A stretch of DNA of 64,000 nt, taken from assembly GCF_009746715.1 (NCBI RefSeq), contig NZ_VRKW01000002.1, positions 372,001 to 436,000 on the forward strand, read 5' to 3'. Origin of the DNA: Ketobacter sp. MCCC 1A13808. Lineage in GTDB: Bacteria; Pseudomonadota; Gammaproteobacteria; Pseudomonadales; Ketobacteraceae. Made by a program: the position numbers and the translations under genes. The notes below the pieces were generated by a model that had not been told where the DNA came from, did no database searches, and saw only the letters and a program-made list of their open reading frames with translations. Position 1 is the stretch's first letter. Each line of letters opens with the position of its first letter. Positions 28,861 through 37,820 of the stretch are shown piece after piece.

Positions 28861-30621
28861 ATGGCGAGCGCGTTTCAAGCCAAAGGTCTGCAATATTGGG
28901 TGTCTGAACTGGCGCAGGCCGTGCTGCCCATTTTGCCCGGCAGCGCCGTTGAAATCCGCCGCTTGCTGGAGCACCCGGACACCTCCCTAAATCAGATAGG
29001 CGACCTGGTAGCGCAAGACCCGGTATTGCGACTGCATGTACTGCGCGCCTGCAATAATCAGTTTGCAGAAAAGGCAGCCGGCACCCTGAGCAATCCACAT
29101 CACTGCGTCTCTATGCTTGGAATGGATAATATCAGCGCTCTGGTCGATTCCCTGAAGCCCGACTGCGGTACCAACAACCGTTTTGAGCCCCGCTATCTGC
29201 AAGCGATCATTCAAAGCGGTCACGCAGCCGAGCTGGCATTGAGCTGGCTTCCGTTCCGGCACCAGGGCAATGCCGATCAATTGGTTCTGGCTTGCCTGCT
29301 GTATGGCGTACCCGATTGGGCGATGTGGCGGGTGGCGAGCAATGAGGCGCGGATGATCGACGCGCTGGTGCAGCAACAACGTGTACCCGTTGAGGAAGCC
29401 GAACTGGCGGTTCTGGGATGCCAGCGCGCCGAGCTGGCGAAGGCGCTGGCACAACACTGGCATTTTTCCGACCAGGTATGCGATGCCATTTACGGGGCAC
29501 CGATCCCCTCGCCCGCGTTTTTGATGCGGTATGCGCGTTTGGCACAAAAGCATTCCAATGATGCGGCCTCGGTGCGTATGCCCAACAAAACCGAAGCCGG
29601 CTTGCTGGCGCATTCGCAAGGGTTCACAGTCCACCTCAGCAATACGCTGGCGCAACAGAGTGCCCGGAGTTGGTACTCCAAGCCCACCCTGCGTTGTCAG
29701 GCGATCGTCGCGGCCTATCTGGATCAACCTCTGGTTCGCATCCTGGAATTAACCAAATCCGTGGCGCTTGAGACGTCACGGCGATTCGCGATCGTTGGCG
29801 TCCAAAGCCCGGCAGAGGGTTTGCTATGGCCGCAGCCGAGCGCGCAACGTCGTCGCATCAAACCGAGTCAGATGGACGCTGCGGTTACCAAAATGGCGAG
29901 CATGCTGGGCCAGGGTTCCGTCCCAGCAAAGGCGCCAAAATCCGCGACACCGGCGCCACCAAGCCAGCGTCCTGACCCGCTCAATCAGCCCCGAGCAATT
30001 GGCATTAAAAGCGAAAAATTACCCGACGGACTGGATCATCACGCCATTCGGTCAGCGCCCAAACCCGCGGCGAAACCCGCGGCCGTCTTCCCCGGCTTTG
30101 TCTCGGCAGAAAAATATGCAGATTACGAAACGCTCATAAATAAGCTGCTGCACCAGCCCTCTGCCTTCAGCAGTGAGCAAGAGGCGTTACGCAGCATTAC
30201 CGATTGCCTATATCGGTGCACCGAGTTAGAGAGAGTCGTAGTGGCTGTACTCAATCCAGAACGGTCCAAATTGGAAGCTTACTACGCCCAAGGCTGCTCC
30301 GAGGCACCTGCGCTGCAACGTTTCACCGTTCAACTTCAGCCGCCCAATCTATTCACTCAGCTGCTCAGGCAACCCGCTGCAACCTGGATCAGCCGGGAAC
30401 GTCAGCAGCAGATCGAAGGCGTGATTCCCGGCCAGTTCAGACAAGCCAGCCAGTGCGAGGATTTTTTTCTGATGTCCGTATTCAATCAGCAAGGAGCCTA
30501 TGGACTGTTTTACGCCGACCGGGGCTTGACGGACCGCATCGGTCTATCCGAGGCAGAATACAAGATTTTCAAATCCACCTGCGCCAACTGCAGCAAATAC
30601 CTGATGGCATTACAACCGTAA
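28861..30621 (+). CDS. HDOD-domain protein with C-terminal GAF-like region
   Basis: A 586-residue signalling protein. The N-terminal ~250 residues are an HDOD domain: LPGSAVEIRRLLEHPDTSL, then IGDLVAQDPVLRLHVLRACNN, the family core where vHD catalytic residues of HD domains are absent, and VSMLGMDNISALVDSLK. A Pro/Ala-rich linker spans about residues 340-410. The C-terminal part (ALRSITDCLYRCTELERVVV, FFLMSVFNQQGAYGLFYADR) resembles a GAF-like sensor fold. HDOD proteins act as scaffolds in c-di-GMP, motility and stress signalling without enzymatic activity. The gene is divergent from motA and upstream of rhdA, as in Pseudomonas. Ligand and partners are unknown. Confidence 0.85.
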   Translation: MASAFQAKGLQYWVSELAQAVLPILPGSAVEIRRLLEHPDTSLNQIGDLVAQDPVLRLHVLRACNNQFAEKAAGTLSNPHHCVSMLGMDNISALVDSLKPDCGTNNRFEPRYLQAIIQSGHAAELALSWLPFRHQGNADQLVLACLLYGVPDWAMWRVASNEARMIDALVQQQRVPVEEAELAVLGCQRAELAKALAQHWHFSDQVCDAIYGAPIPSPAFLMRYARLAQKHSNDAASVRMPNKTEAGLLAHSQGFTVHLSNTLAQQSARSWYSKPTLRCQAIVAAYLDQPLVRILELTKSVALETSRRFAIVGVQSPAEGLLWPQPSAQRRRIKPSQMDAAVTKMASMLGQGSVPAKAPKSATPAPPSQRPDPLNQPRAIGIKSEKLPDGLDHHAIRSAPKPAAKPAAVFPGFVSAEKYADYETLINKLLHQPSAFSSEQEALRSITDCLYRCTELERVVVAVLNPERSKLEAYYAQGCSEAPALQRFTVQLQPPNLFTQLLRQPAATWISRERQQQIEGVIPGQFRQASQCEDFFLMSVFNQQGAYGLFYADRGLTDRIGLSEAEYKIFKSTCANCSKYLMALQP

Positions 30622-30641
30622 ACTCCCCGCTCCTGCGGTCA

Positions 30642-30683
30642 TCAAGGGGCAGCCCAATGTCTGGCATTCAGGCAGCCCCTTGA
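30642..30683. repeat. Inverted repeat between the HDOD and rhodanese genes
   Basis: TCAAGGGGC (30642-30650) and GCCCCTTGA (30675-30683) form a perfect 9-bp inverted repeat with a 24-nt loop. It starts 20 bp after the HDOD stop. No T-run follows, so it is a weak terminator at best or a structured leader of rhdA, whose start is 14 bp away. Confidence 0.6.
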
Positions 30684-30696
30684 GTACACTCTCGCC

Positions 30697-31533
30697 ATGG
30701 AATCGACAGCATACCCCTTAATGATAGAGCCCGAAGAACTGAACGCGTCGTTGGCCGACCCCAGCCTGTTAATTGTGGATTTGTGCCGCACGGAGCAGTA
30801 TCACAGCGCCCACATTCCCGGGGCTGTTCATCTGCCCTTTATGCATTTAATGGGCGGTGAATTTCCTGCCCCCGGAAAGCTACCTCCGGTTGAAACTCTG
30901 GCAAAGGTGCTGGGCCGTATCGGCTTGCAGCCGCACAGTCACGTAGTGGCTTATGATGACGAGGGCGGCGGCTGGGCCGGTCGCCTGCTGTGGACTCTGG
31001 ATGTGATCGGACATTCTGGCTGGTCTTACCTCAACGGCGGCTTGCATGCCTGGGCTCAAGCGAATTTACCGCTGGAAAACGAGATCCACACCGCGACAAC
31101 CACAACGCCCGAGTTTTATTACCGGACCGGGGCGGTACCGGATAGCCCGCTGCTTAACAAGGAAGACATACTACTGCGCCTGGGCCAACCGGACTTTGTC
31201 ATCTGGGATGCACGATCGGCGGAGGAGTATCTGGGCCTGCGACCCGGCGCCATGCAAAACGGCCATATTCCCGGGGCCGTGAATTATGAGTGGACCAGAG
31301 CCATGGATCATCAAAATGGCCTGCGTATCCGGCCCCGGCAATGGATCCTTGCGGAACTGGCGGAATTGGGGATTAGCGCCGACAAACACATTGTTACCCA
31401 TTGCCAAAGCCACCACCGTTCTGCCTTCACCTACCTGCTGGGCAAAATTCTCGGCTTCCGAAGCATTCAGGCGTATCCCGGTTCCTGGTCAGAATGGGGC
31501 AACGACCCCGACATGCCGGTTGAAAGCACCTGA
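30697..31533 (+). CDS. rhdA: Tandem-domain rhodanese, RhdA type sulfurtransferase
   Basis: A thiosulfate:cyanide sulfurtransferase-type protein of 278 residues with two rhodanese domains. The first (about 1-130) is inactive, with Asp-Asp-Glu (VAYDDEGGGWAG) at the place of the active loop. The second carries the persulfide Cys236 in HCQSHHRSAF, close to the CQTHHR loop of Azotobacter RhdA and unlike the CGSGVTA loop of E. coli SseA. Conserved WDARSAEEYLG and GHIPGAVN are present. It lies directly upstream of psd, as in Pseudomonas. Physiological acceptor unknown; cyanide detoxification, Fe-S repair or redox roles are known for RhdA. Confidence 0.92.
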   Translation: MESTAYPLMIEPEELNASLADPSLLIVDLCRTEQYHSAHIPGAVHLPFMHLMGGEFPAPGKLPPVETLAKVLGRIGLQPHSHVVAYDDEGGGWAGRLLWTLDVIGHSGWSYLNGGLHAWAQANLPLENEIHTATTTTPEFYYRTGAVPDSPLLNKEDILLRLGQPDFVIWDARSAEEYLGLRPGAMQNGHIPGAVNYEWTRAMDHQNGLRIRPRQWILAELAELGISADKHIVTHCQSHHRSAFTYLLGKILGFRSIQAYPGSWSEWGNDPDMPVEST

Positions 31534-31587
31534 CCTGATCCCCATTAATCTAACCGTAATTAATCACACCAAGAAGATGAGAAAGCC

Positions 31588-32448
31588 ATGACTGCTTCTG
31601 CGCTGGACCGACTAAGAGTTTTGCCTCAATACTGCGTCCCCCAACACCTGCTGTCCAGGTTGGCCGGACTGGTGGCGGAATCCCGCTGGCCACTGATTAA
31701 GAATACCTTTATCGATTTTTTTCTGAACCAGTACGATATTGATATGAGCTTGGCGGCGGAGACGGACCCTCACGCCTACGCCACATTCAACGACTTTTTT
31801 ACCCGCGCGTTGAGAGACGGCGTGCGCCCGATCGCCACGAACGGCATCGCCAGCCCTGCCGACGGCGCTTTTAGCCAACTGGGCACCATCGAAGACGAAA
31901 TGATTTTTCAGGCCAAGGGGCACCACTATACGCTGACCCAATTACTAGGCGGGGACCCCGCTGCGGCGGCGCCGTTCCGCAACGGTGAATTTGCTACTGT
32001 TTATCTTTCACCAAAGGATTATCACCGGGTTCATATGCCCTACTCCGGCACCCTCACCAAAATGATTTATGTGCCGGGAAAACTGTTTTCAGTGAACACC
32101 ATTACGGCTCAGCAGGTACCTGCCCTGTTCGCACGCAATGAGCGTGTAGTCGCCTTCTTCGATACGGAAATCGGCCCCATGGCTGTGGTGCTGGTGGGAG
32201 CGATGATTGTTGCCAGTATTGAAACCACCTGGGCAGGTCTGGTCACACCGCCAAAGCGCCGGATTCAAACCTTTGAATATACCGGTGAAAGGGTGCCCGT
32301 TACGATAAAAACCGGTGAAGAAATGGGCCGTTTCAAGCTGGGATCAACCGCGATTGTGTTGTTCGGGCCGGGGGTTGTGAAATGGAACGCGTCCTTAGGG
32401 GAGCAGGCACGGGTGTGTATGGGAGAGCAAATCGGAACCCTGGTTTAG
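31588..32448 (+). CDS. psd: Phosphatidylserine decarboxylase proenzyme
   Basis: Psd makes phosphatidylethanolamine at the inner membrane using a pyruvoyl cofactor formed by self-cleavage. The 286-residue proenzyme has the cleavage motif LGST, with Ser253 becoming the pyruvoyl group; the alpha chain is then the last 34 residues. Other conserved blocks are [44 protein letters not shown] and [14 protein letters not shown]. It is 54 bp downstream of rhdA and probably cotranscribed. It converges on ugd across a 102-bp spacer with a perfect inverted repeat. Confidence 0.97.
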   Translation: MTASALDRLRVLPQYCVPQHLLSRLAGLVAESRWPLIKNTFIDFFLNQYDIDMSLAAETDPHAYATFNDFFTRALRDGVRPIATNGIASPADGAFSQLGTIEDEMIFQAKGHHYTLTQLLGGDPAAAAPFRNGEFATVYLSPKDYHRVHMPYSGTLTKMIYVPGKLFSVNTITAQQVPALFARNERVVAFFDTEIGPMAVVLVGAMIVASIETTWAGLVTPPKRRIQTFEYTGERVPVTIKTGEEMGRFKLGSTAIVLFGPGVVKWNASLGEQARVCMGEQIGTLV

Positions 32449-32491
32449 TACTTGAGCCGGGCTCCGTTCCGCACTGCACAGGCCTGTGTTA

Positions 32492-32533
32492 AACGTATCG
32501 GATTGGTCAACAAACTTGCCGCTCCGATACGTT
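32492..32533. repeat. Perfect 11-bp inverted repeat between psd and ugd
   Basis: AACGTATCGGA (32492-32502) and TCCGATACGTT (32523-32533) are exact reverse complements separated by 20 nt, centred between two convergent stop codons. Neither side is followed by a T-run, so it is either an atypical bidirectional terminator or a protein-binding palindrome. Confidence 0.65.
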
Positions 32534-32550
32534 ACTTCCGCTTCGGCAGC

Positions 32551-33888
32551 CTAAATTGCCAGAGAATCACTACGTCCAATAGCGTAATATTTAAAGCCGA
32601 ACTCCTTGGTGTCCGCCGGACTGTAAAGGTTTCGCCCATCAACTATCACCGGATTTTTCAATTCCGACTTCAGCCATTTCAGATCCACAAAACGGAACGC
32701 TTTCCATTCGGTGCAAATCGCCAGCGCATCGGCGCCACTCACGGCATCATTACGCTGCTCGCACAACACCAGATCAGGCCGATCACCATATATACGACGA
32801 CACTCTTTTGAAGCGACTGGATCGAAAGCCTGGATTTTCGCCCCGGCCGCCCACAATGCTTCCATTAAATCTCGGCTGGGGGCTTCGCGCATATCGTCGG
32901 TATCCGGCTTGAACGACAGCCCCCAAAGAGCGATGGTTTTACCGTTCAGATCACCGTTAAAGTGTTTGCTCAGTTTTTCGAACATGCTGCCTTTTTGACG
33001 GGTGTTTACGTTTTCCACCGCGTCCAGCAACTCCGGAACATAACCTACCGTCCGGGCCGTTTGCGCCAGGGCTTTTACGTCTTTCGGGAAGCACGATCCG
33101 CCGTAACCACAACCGGGATAGATGAACTGATAACCGATGCGGGGATCTGAACCAATCCCTTTTCGTACTTGCTCGATATCCACACCCAAACGCTCGGCCA
33201 GCTGCGACATTTCGTTCATAAAGCTGATTTTAGTGGCCAACATGGCATTGGCTGCGTATTTGGTCAGTTCTGCTGCCCGCACATCCATAAACATTAATTT
33301 GTCGTGGTTGCGAATATAAGGGCCATAACACACCCGCATAATATTCACGACACGGTCAGAGTCCGTTCCCACCACAATACGGGCGCCTTTGTTGAAATCT
33401 TCCAGCGCGCTGCCTTCTTTAAGGAACTCGGGGTTGGAGCACACATCGAATTCCAACGGTGAAGAGCGGGCCTCCAATTCTGCGGCTACTGCAGCTTTCA
33501 CTTTATCCGCTGTACCTACCGGCACAGTGGACTTGTTCACAATCACTTTGTAGTCCTGCATGTTACGGCCAATGTTAGCCGCCACTTGCAATACGTATTG
33601 CAAATCTGCAGAACCATCTTCATCCGGAGGCGTGCCCACCGCGATGAAAATCAATTCGCCGTGTGCGACCGCTTCTTCCGTGGAGCTTGAAAAATTCAGG
33701 GTTCCGTCTTCAAAACAACGCTGCACAACCACGTCCAGGCCGGGCTCATGAATGGTCACAATCCCTTTTTTTAACGACTCGATTTTGGCAACATCCACAT
33801 CCATACACAGTACGTTGTGGCCCACATCCGCCAAACTCGCCCCAGTCACTAAACCAACATACCCCGTACCAAACACAGTAATGTTCAT
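32551..33888 (-). CDS. ugd: UDP-glucose 6-dehydrogenase
   Basis: Ugd oxidises UDP-glucose to UDP-glucuronate with two NAD+, supplying glycan synthesis. The 445-residue protein has the N-terminal NAD motif [11 protein letters not shown] at residues 6-16, PEFLKEGSA, catalytic Lys210 in [11 protein letters not shown], and catalytic Cys266 in [18 protein letters not shown]. The C-terminal UDP-binding domain has [19 protein letters not shown] single-gene unit by spacing, it could feed the glycosyltransferases at 46-55 kb, although it is separated from them by about 12 kb. It lies in a stretch (ugd plus two unknown genes) between psd and fimX that is not part of the Pseudomonas order I recall. Confidence 0.96.
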   Translation of the reverse strand: MNITVFGTGYVGLVTGASLADVGHNVLCMDVDVAKIESLKKGIVTIHEPGLDVVVQRCFEDGTLNFSSSTEEAVAHGELIFIAVGTPPDEDGSADLQYVLQVAANIGRNMQDYKVIVNKSTVPVGTADKVKAAVAAELEARSSPLEFDVCSNPEFLKEGSALEDFNKGARIVVGTDSDRVVNIMRVCYGPYIRNHDKLMFMDVRAAELTKYAANAMLATKISFMNEMSQLAERLGVDIEQVRKGIGSDPRIGYQFIYPGCGYGGSCFPKDVKALAQTARTVGYVPELLDAVENVNTRQKGSMFEKLSKHFNGDLNGKTIALWGLSFKPDTDDMREAPSRDLMEALWAAGAKIQAFDPVASKECRRIYGDRPDLVLCEQRNDAVSGADALAICTEWKAFRFVDLKWLKSELKNPVIVDGRNLYSPADTKEFGFKYYAIGRSDSLAI

Positions 33889-34016
33889 ACATCCTCGCTA
33901 CTTTCTGTGTGCATTATCCAAACCATAGTTGAAAAATCGCGTCAATAGTAACTTGGAGACAGGCAATCCCCAAGCCTATCGCCGTTCATCGCGGATCAGC
34001 TCGCCCAATTTGGCCT

Positions 34017-34328
34017 CTAATCCATATCCTCAACGAATGGCTCCTCTGTCAGGCTCAACAATATTTCCTTCTTGAAGGTGGTAATAATAATGCGGTTCTG
34101 ATCGAGCCGCTGAATACTCACCACATCATCCAGAGCGTCGTCGTCCGGTTCATTTTGCAGATTGGTCTCGTGGAAAGTTACCACCGAAGGGAATACGACC
34201 CGGCGCACCAAATTCTGCGTCTCAGGCCCGTCCATAAGCTCAACGAACAGCATCCGAACATCAATATCGTAAATTAAATTTCCAATATAGGGGGAGCAGT
34301 CCCCCAGCAATTGTTCCGTTAACTCCAT
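34017..34328 (-). CDS. Hypothetical protein, 103 residues
   Basis: I do not recognise this protein. It is small and very acidic (EPDDDALDDVV in the middle, EEPFVEDMD at the end), has no signal sequence or membrane helix, and alternates hydrophobic strands with charged turns (IYDIDVRMLFVELMDG, RIIITTFKKEILLSL), suggesting a beta-rich cytosolic fold. It lies 91 bp downstream of the 357-residue helical protein on the same strand, with a hairpin between them, and upstream of ugd. A regulatory or adaptor role with its neighbour is only a guess. Coding is supported by even amino-acid composition and position. Confidence 0.65.
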   Translation of the reverse strand: MELTEQLLGDCSPYIGNLIYDIDVRMLFVELMDGPETQNLVRRVVFPSVVTFHETNLQNEPDDDALDDVVSIQRLDQNRIIITTFKKEILLSLTEEPFVEDMD

Positions 34329-34353
34329 AGCGGGCTTATTCCGTTTCTAATGA

Positions 34354-34403
34354 GGGGGGCTGAATACAACAACCAAGCTGGCTATTGTATGTTGTCACCC
34401 CCC
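34354..34403. repeat. Hairpin between the two unrecognised genes
   Basis: GGGGGG (34354-34359) pairs with CCCCCC (34398-34403), and inside it ATACAA (34364-34369) pairs with TTGTAT (34385-34390), with a 15-nt loop. No T-run follows on the minus strand. It could attenuate or stabilise the shared transcript. Confidence 0.5.
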
Positions 34404-34419
34404 TGATTCAAAGCGTCTT

Positions 34420-35493
34420 TCAGGCAGCATGTGTAAGCTTTTTGTAGTCTTCGAACAATTCTTCGAAACTATCAAACACGGTTTTCATCAACCGATCCAT
34501 ATTCGAAAAGCGCCCCTGCTGAACCTGCAGATTACTCTCGATACCACTGAGCAGACGGTTGTTCGGGGATATCCCCTTAATTTTCTCCGTTATCTCGGAC
34601 AAAGGTACAATTATCGGGAATACATATTGATCCGCGTGATGTTTAAGCCGCTGCTCTAGCTGGGTTAGCGCATCCGGCGGCAGATCCAAACGGGTCAGTG
34701 CCGCGCTCAGCTGCATGGCCTGAAGCTCAGGCTCATGGGGGTCAAGCGGAAACTCCGCCATCACTTGCCCTAACTGCTTCAATATGGACATCGAAGGGAT
34801 TAAATCCTGAATCGCATGGTCCAGTGCCGCGCCCATGCGCATCAGGGATTCCAGACGAGCACTTAGCTCCATCATCTGGTTCATTTTACCCATCAGCTGC
34901 GACATCTGGTCCGCAATATCTCCCGCCTCTTTTTCAATCACACCCAGTTGCGGCGATAGCAGGCTCAAGCGCCGTTCAACGTGATCGGGTAACCCCGCCG
35001 TCATTTCATAATCCGTGAGCCGGTTCACTGCTTTCTTGATCGTGATCATACGCTGGCTTACCGCCTCGACGTCTTTCATCATCATGTCGATCAAGGAAGA
35101 GGTCGCGACGGTGAAGACAAAGGTGGGACTGAGATAGCCACAGAGCCGCATGACCATCCTATATACCTGGTCGATCGGGTTCTTTAACGACCGCGCTGTT
35201 AAGCGCAGATCGGCAGCCGAACGCAACATCAGTACAACGGAGTCTCCGGTCAATTGCTCAGCCAAATCGCATTCACGAATCGTGATGTCATTCACTTCCT
35301 GCATGGCTTTTGCGGATTTGGACAGGCTGCGCAGGGTATCGCGAATGGAGGTCAGTCCGGGTGGAACGCCTACCGCAAAACGATCCGGTTTTGCGTGCAA
35401 AATGTTCTGAATGTTTGCCACGAACGTGTGCAGGTTGCGCAGGTCTCTGGCGAGCGGGTAAAGAATACTTTTGATGCGGCGAGCTTCGTCCAT
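34420..35493 (-). CDS. Hypothetical helical protein, 357 residues
   Basis: Not recognised. The sequence is almost entirely amphipathic helix: repeated Leu/Ile/Met at heptad-like spacing, no Cys cluster, no signal peptide. One moderately hydrophobic stretch (GYLSPTFVFTVATSSLIDMMM, about 130-150) is flanked by helices. The middle (IADQMSQLMGKMNQMMELSA) is Met/Gln-rich coiled coil, reminiscent of methyl-accepting or tether proteins but without their hairpin-tip signature. The start has AAAGGAAACGG before it. It follows fimX on the same strand after 193 bp and precedes the small acidic protein. Position downstream of fimX suggests, without proving, a motility, polarity or chemosensory-like role. 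Confidence 0.75.
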   Translation of the reverse strand: MDEARRIKSILYPLARDLRNLHTFVANIQNILHAKPDRFAVGVPPGLTSIRDTLRSLSKSAKAMQEVNDITIRECDLAEQLTGDSVVLMLRSAADLRLTARSLKNPIDQVYRMVMRLCGYLSPTFVFTVATSSLIDMMMKDVEAVSQRMITIKKAVNRLTDYEMTAGLPDHVERRLSLLSPQLGVIEKEAGDIADQMSQLMGKMNQMMELSARLESLMRMGAALDHAIQDLIPSMSILKQLGQVMAEFPLDPHEPELQAMQLSAALTRLDLPPDALTQLEQRLKHHADQYVFPIIVPLSEITEKIKGISPNNRLLSGIESNLQVQQGRFSNMDRLMKTVFDSFEELFEDYKKLTHAA

Positions 35494-35633
35494 GTCCGTT
35501 TCCTTTAGTGGTTGTTCAGTCCTTGTTTAATTCCGGGTTTCCAGCCCCCAGATCACATGCAACTAACCAATAATGAAATACATGCAAGCTAGATTATAGC
35601 CACTTCTAAACCCATAAGGGGACAGAATAATTT

Positions 35634-35659
35634 GAACCAGTACTCATTGTGAGTGGTTC
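35634..35659 (-). terminator. Possible weak terminator downstream of fimX
   Basis: On the minus strand GAACC-ACTCA, a 3-nt loop and TGAGT-act-GGTTC form a 10-bp stem with a 3-nt bulge, followed by an A/T-rich stretch rather than a clean T-run. It lies about 28 bp after the fimX stop. Confidence 0.4.
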
Positions 35660-35686
35660 CAGTTAACGCACAAAATTCGCCCAACA

Positions 35687-37765
35687 CTACTCCTCACTTG
35701 AGAAGTCGTAGTTCATATTTTCAGCCGGCGCCTGCAGATAGTAGCCTTGGATATAATTGACACCAATCTGCCAAAGTGTCGATAAGGTGGATGCGCTTTC
35801 AACGAATGGCGCGATGGTGAGCTTACCCTGGGCATGAGCTGCTGCGACCATTTCTTTCAGGGCTTCTTTGTTTTCCTCAGAGCCGATATCCTTCATAAAG
35901 GAACCATCCATTTTCAGATAGTCCACTTCCAGGTGTTTCAGATTGTTAAAGGGATTCAGGGCACAACCAAAGCGCGATATAGACACCTTACAATGCAGTT
36001 CCTTCAACCCCTTGGTAAAATCTTTGGCTTGTTTCAGATAGGTTGTCGCATCGCTTTCACTAAACTGAAACACAATGGCATCGCTGGGCATGCGGGCTGC
36101 CTTTAATGCCACACTTAACCAAGGTAATAGCGTTTGATCTTTCAGCGATTCTCCGGTCAGATTGATAATCAACTTGGAATCGTGACCGTCATTACGGTGT
36201 TCGGACAGTAACTTTATGGATTGCAGAATAACCCAGCGATCTATTTTTTCCGCCAGGTCCTGCGCCGATGCCACCGCCAGAAAGTCGTTTGGCGGCACTT
36301 CATTGCCCTCATCATCCACCATCCTCAGAAACGCTTCATACAGCTCGCCGCTGCCGCCGCGCAAATCGATTACCGGCTGGAACAACAATTTGAACTTGCC
36401 CTTGTCTATAGCGTCTTGTAGCACCGCCCCGGTATCGCTCGGATCCACTTTCTTTGCTTCAGCCGGATCAAAGACTGAAACACCATTACCCAGTGGTTTA
36501 TCTTCGTATACTTGCTCGCTGGCCTGGTGCGCGCGGGTGATGACTTCTTCACCATCCTCCGTGTTCTCGCTGATCAGGGTCACACCAATACTGGCTGTCA
36601 CCTGTACCGTGCGATCCTGTACTTCAGACAGGTGATCCTCCACTCCACTGCGAAGTTTTTCCGCTAATAGTCGGCCCTCTTCCAGGTTTTTCTCTTTGAT
36701 CAGGACAGTAAAAATGTCATCACCAAAGCGCGCCAACACCTCACCGCCCGGCAATTGTTCACGTAACAGGGTAGCGACATCCGCCAACACCATATCCGCC
36801 GCGGCTATACCGATGTCCGATTGTACCGAAGCAAAATTATCCAACTGAATATAAAGCAGAACGGCGCTGTGATTGCTGGTAATCGCCCACTGAATTGAGG
36901 CGTCCAGTTCCTGCGTAAAATGATTCCTGTTGTACAACCCGGTCAACAGATCCTGACTGGAAATTTCTTTCAGCCGTTCCTGCAATTCTGCATCTGCCTG
37001 ATTGGTCCGGATCAGTATTTGAGTGCAGGGCTCACCATCATAGGTCGCGCTGGAAAAGATCATTCGCGCTTGGATTTCTGTGCCATCGGTGCAAAGCCCG
37101 TGACATAAAAACTCATTGGTATCACTTTCTCCGGCACTGTAAGCACGCAAAAACTGCTTGAACTCCTCATGATCTTTGGGCGAGACCATGTCCATAATGG
37201 GCATGCCTTCCAAGTCGTCCGCATCCTCGTAGCCGAACAATTCAAGGTAAGCCTCGTTGGCGTAGGTATGCATACCATCGGTTATATAGGTAATGGCATC
37301 TCGTGAACTATCGAGCAAGCTTGCGCACCGCTTTTCCGCTTCTTTCAAATGTATTTCAGCGGTACGCCGCGCACGACGCTCAGATAGATTCCGTAACTCT
37401 CGCTGTATTACCAACACCAATCGCGCCTGGTCGTCTTTCTGCACCACATCTTCATAACCATCGCGCAGACCGTCAACGATTTCTTCCGGATCGTTGTCAT
37501 CCAGCAGCAGAATGGCAGGAATATCTTTCGCGTTCTTTTTGACTTCCTTTAAACATTCCATCGCAAACACGTCATTCGCTTCAGGTCGCAATAGCATCAG
37601 ATCCCAGGTGCTGCTATTTAAGGCTTGCACAAAGCCCTCCAGATCCTCAATCATCTGGCCACGGGTGGCCCGCCCCGAATTACGAATCAGGTTCATCAAT
37701 TGTTCTGCATCATCCGGAGATTCGTGCAAAACCAATAGTTTTATTGTCTCGGTTTTCTTTGTCAT
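35687..37765 (-). CDS. fimX: FimX-type degenerate REC-PAS-GGDEF-EAL c-di-GMP protein
   Basis: The 692-residue length and domain order match FimX, the c-di-GMP receptor for type IV pilus assembly and twitching. REC-like domain, about 8-125: the phospho-acceptor position reads LMLLRPE (Arg60 instead of Asp). PAS, about 145-255. GGDEF, about 268-430: signature GDDIF at 348-352, so cyclase activity is unlikely. EAL, about 445-685: signature EAF at 477-479, and the catalytic metal residues are not intact, as in FimX, which binds but does not cleave c-di-GMP. It lies 55 bp downstream of a PilZ-like gene, matching the Pseudomonas PA4958-PA4959 order. Confidence 0.9.
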   Translation of the reverse strand: MTKKTETIKLLVLHESPDDAEQLMNLIRNSGRATRGQMIEDLEGFVQALNSSTWDLMLLRPEANDVFAMECLKEVKKNAKDIPAILLLDDNDPEEIVDGLRDGYEDVVQKDDQARLVLVIQRELRNLSERRARRTAEIHLKEAEKRCASLLDSSRDAITYITDGMHTYANEAYLELFGYEDADDLEGMPIMDMVSPKDHEEFKQFLRAYSAGESDTNEFLCHGLCTDGTEIQARMIFSSATYDGEPCTQILIRTNQADAELQERLKEISSQDLLTGLYNRNHFTQELDASIQWAITSNHSAVLLYIQLDNFASVQSDIGIAAADMVLADVATLLREQLPGGEVLARFGDDIFTVLIKEKNLEEGRLLAEKLRSGVEDHLSEVQDRTVQVTASIGVTLISENTEDGEEVITRAHQASEQVYEDKPLGNGVSVFDPAEAKKVDPSDTGAVLQDAIDKGKFKLLFQPVIDLRGGSGELYEAFLRMVDDEGNEVPPNDFLAVASAQDLAEKIDRWVILQSIKLLSEHRNDGHDSKLIINLTGESLKDQTLLPWLSVALKAARMPSDAIVFQFSESDATTYLKQAKDFTKGLKELHCKVSISRFGCALNPFNNLKHLEVDYLKMDGSFMKDIGSEENKEALKEMVAAAHAQGKLTIAPFVESASTLSTLWQIGVNYIQGYYLQAPAENMNYDFSSEE

Positions 37766-37820
37766 TCAATCAACCGCTCAATATTGAATTCGTGAGAAAA
37801 ATAACGACCACGCGTGACCT

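Noticed and set aside
28987-29727. 246-codon minus-strand open frame inside the HDOD gene
   Set aside because: Antisense shadow; the HDOD reading on the plus strand has clear domain structure.
34017-35493. Toxin-antitoxin pair (small acidic protein next to a larger one)
   Set aside because: The larger protein is a 357-residue coiled-coil-like protein without toxin features, the genes are 91 bp apart, and the small one lacks a DNA-binding motif.
35617-35633. AGGGGACAGAATAATTT resembling the ends of Y1-transposase-associated repeats
   Set aside because: Only one copy, no paired palindrome and no transposase nearby, so a mobile repeat cannot be supported.
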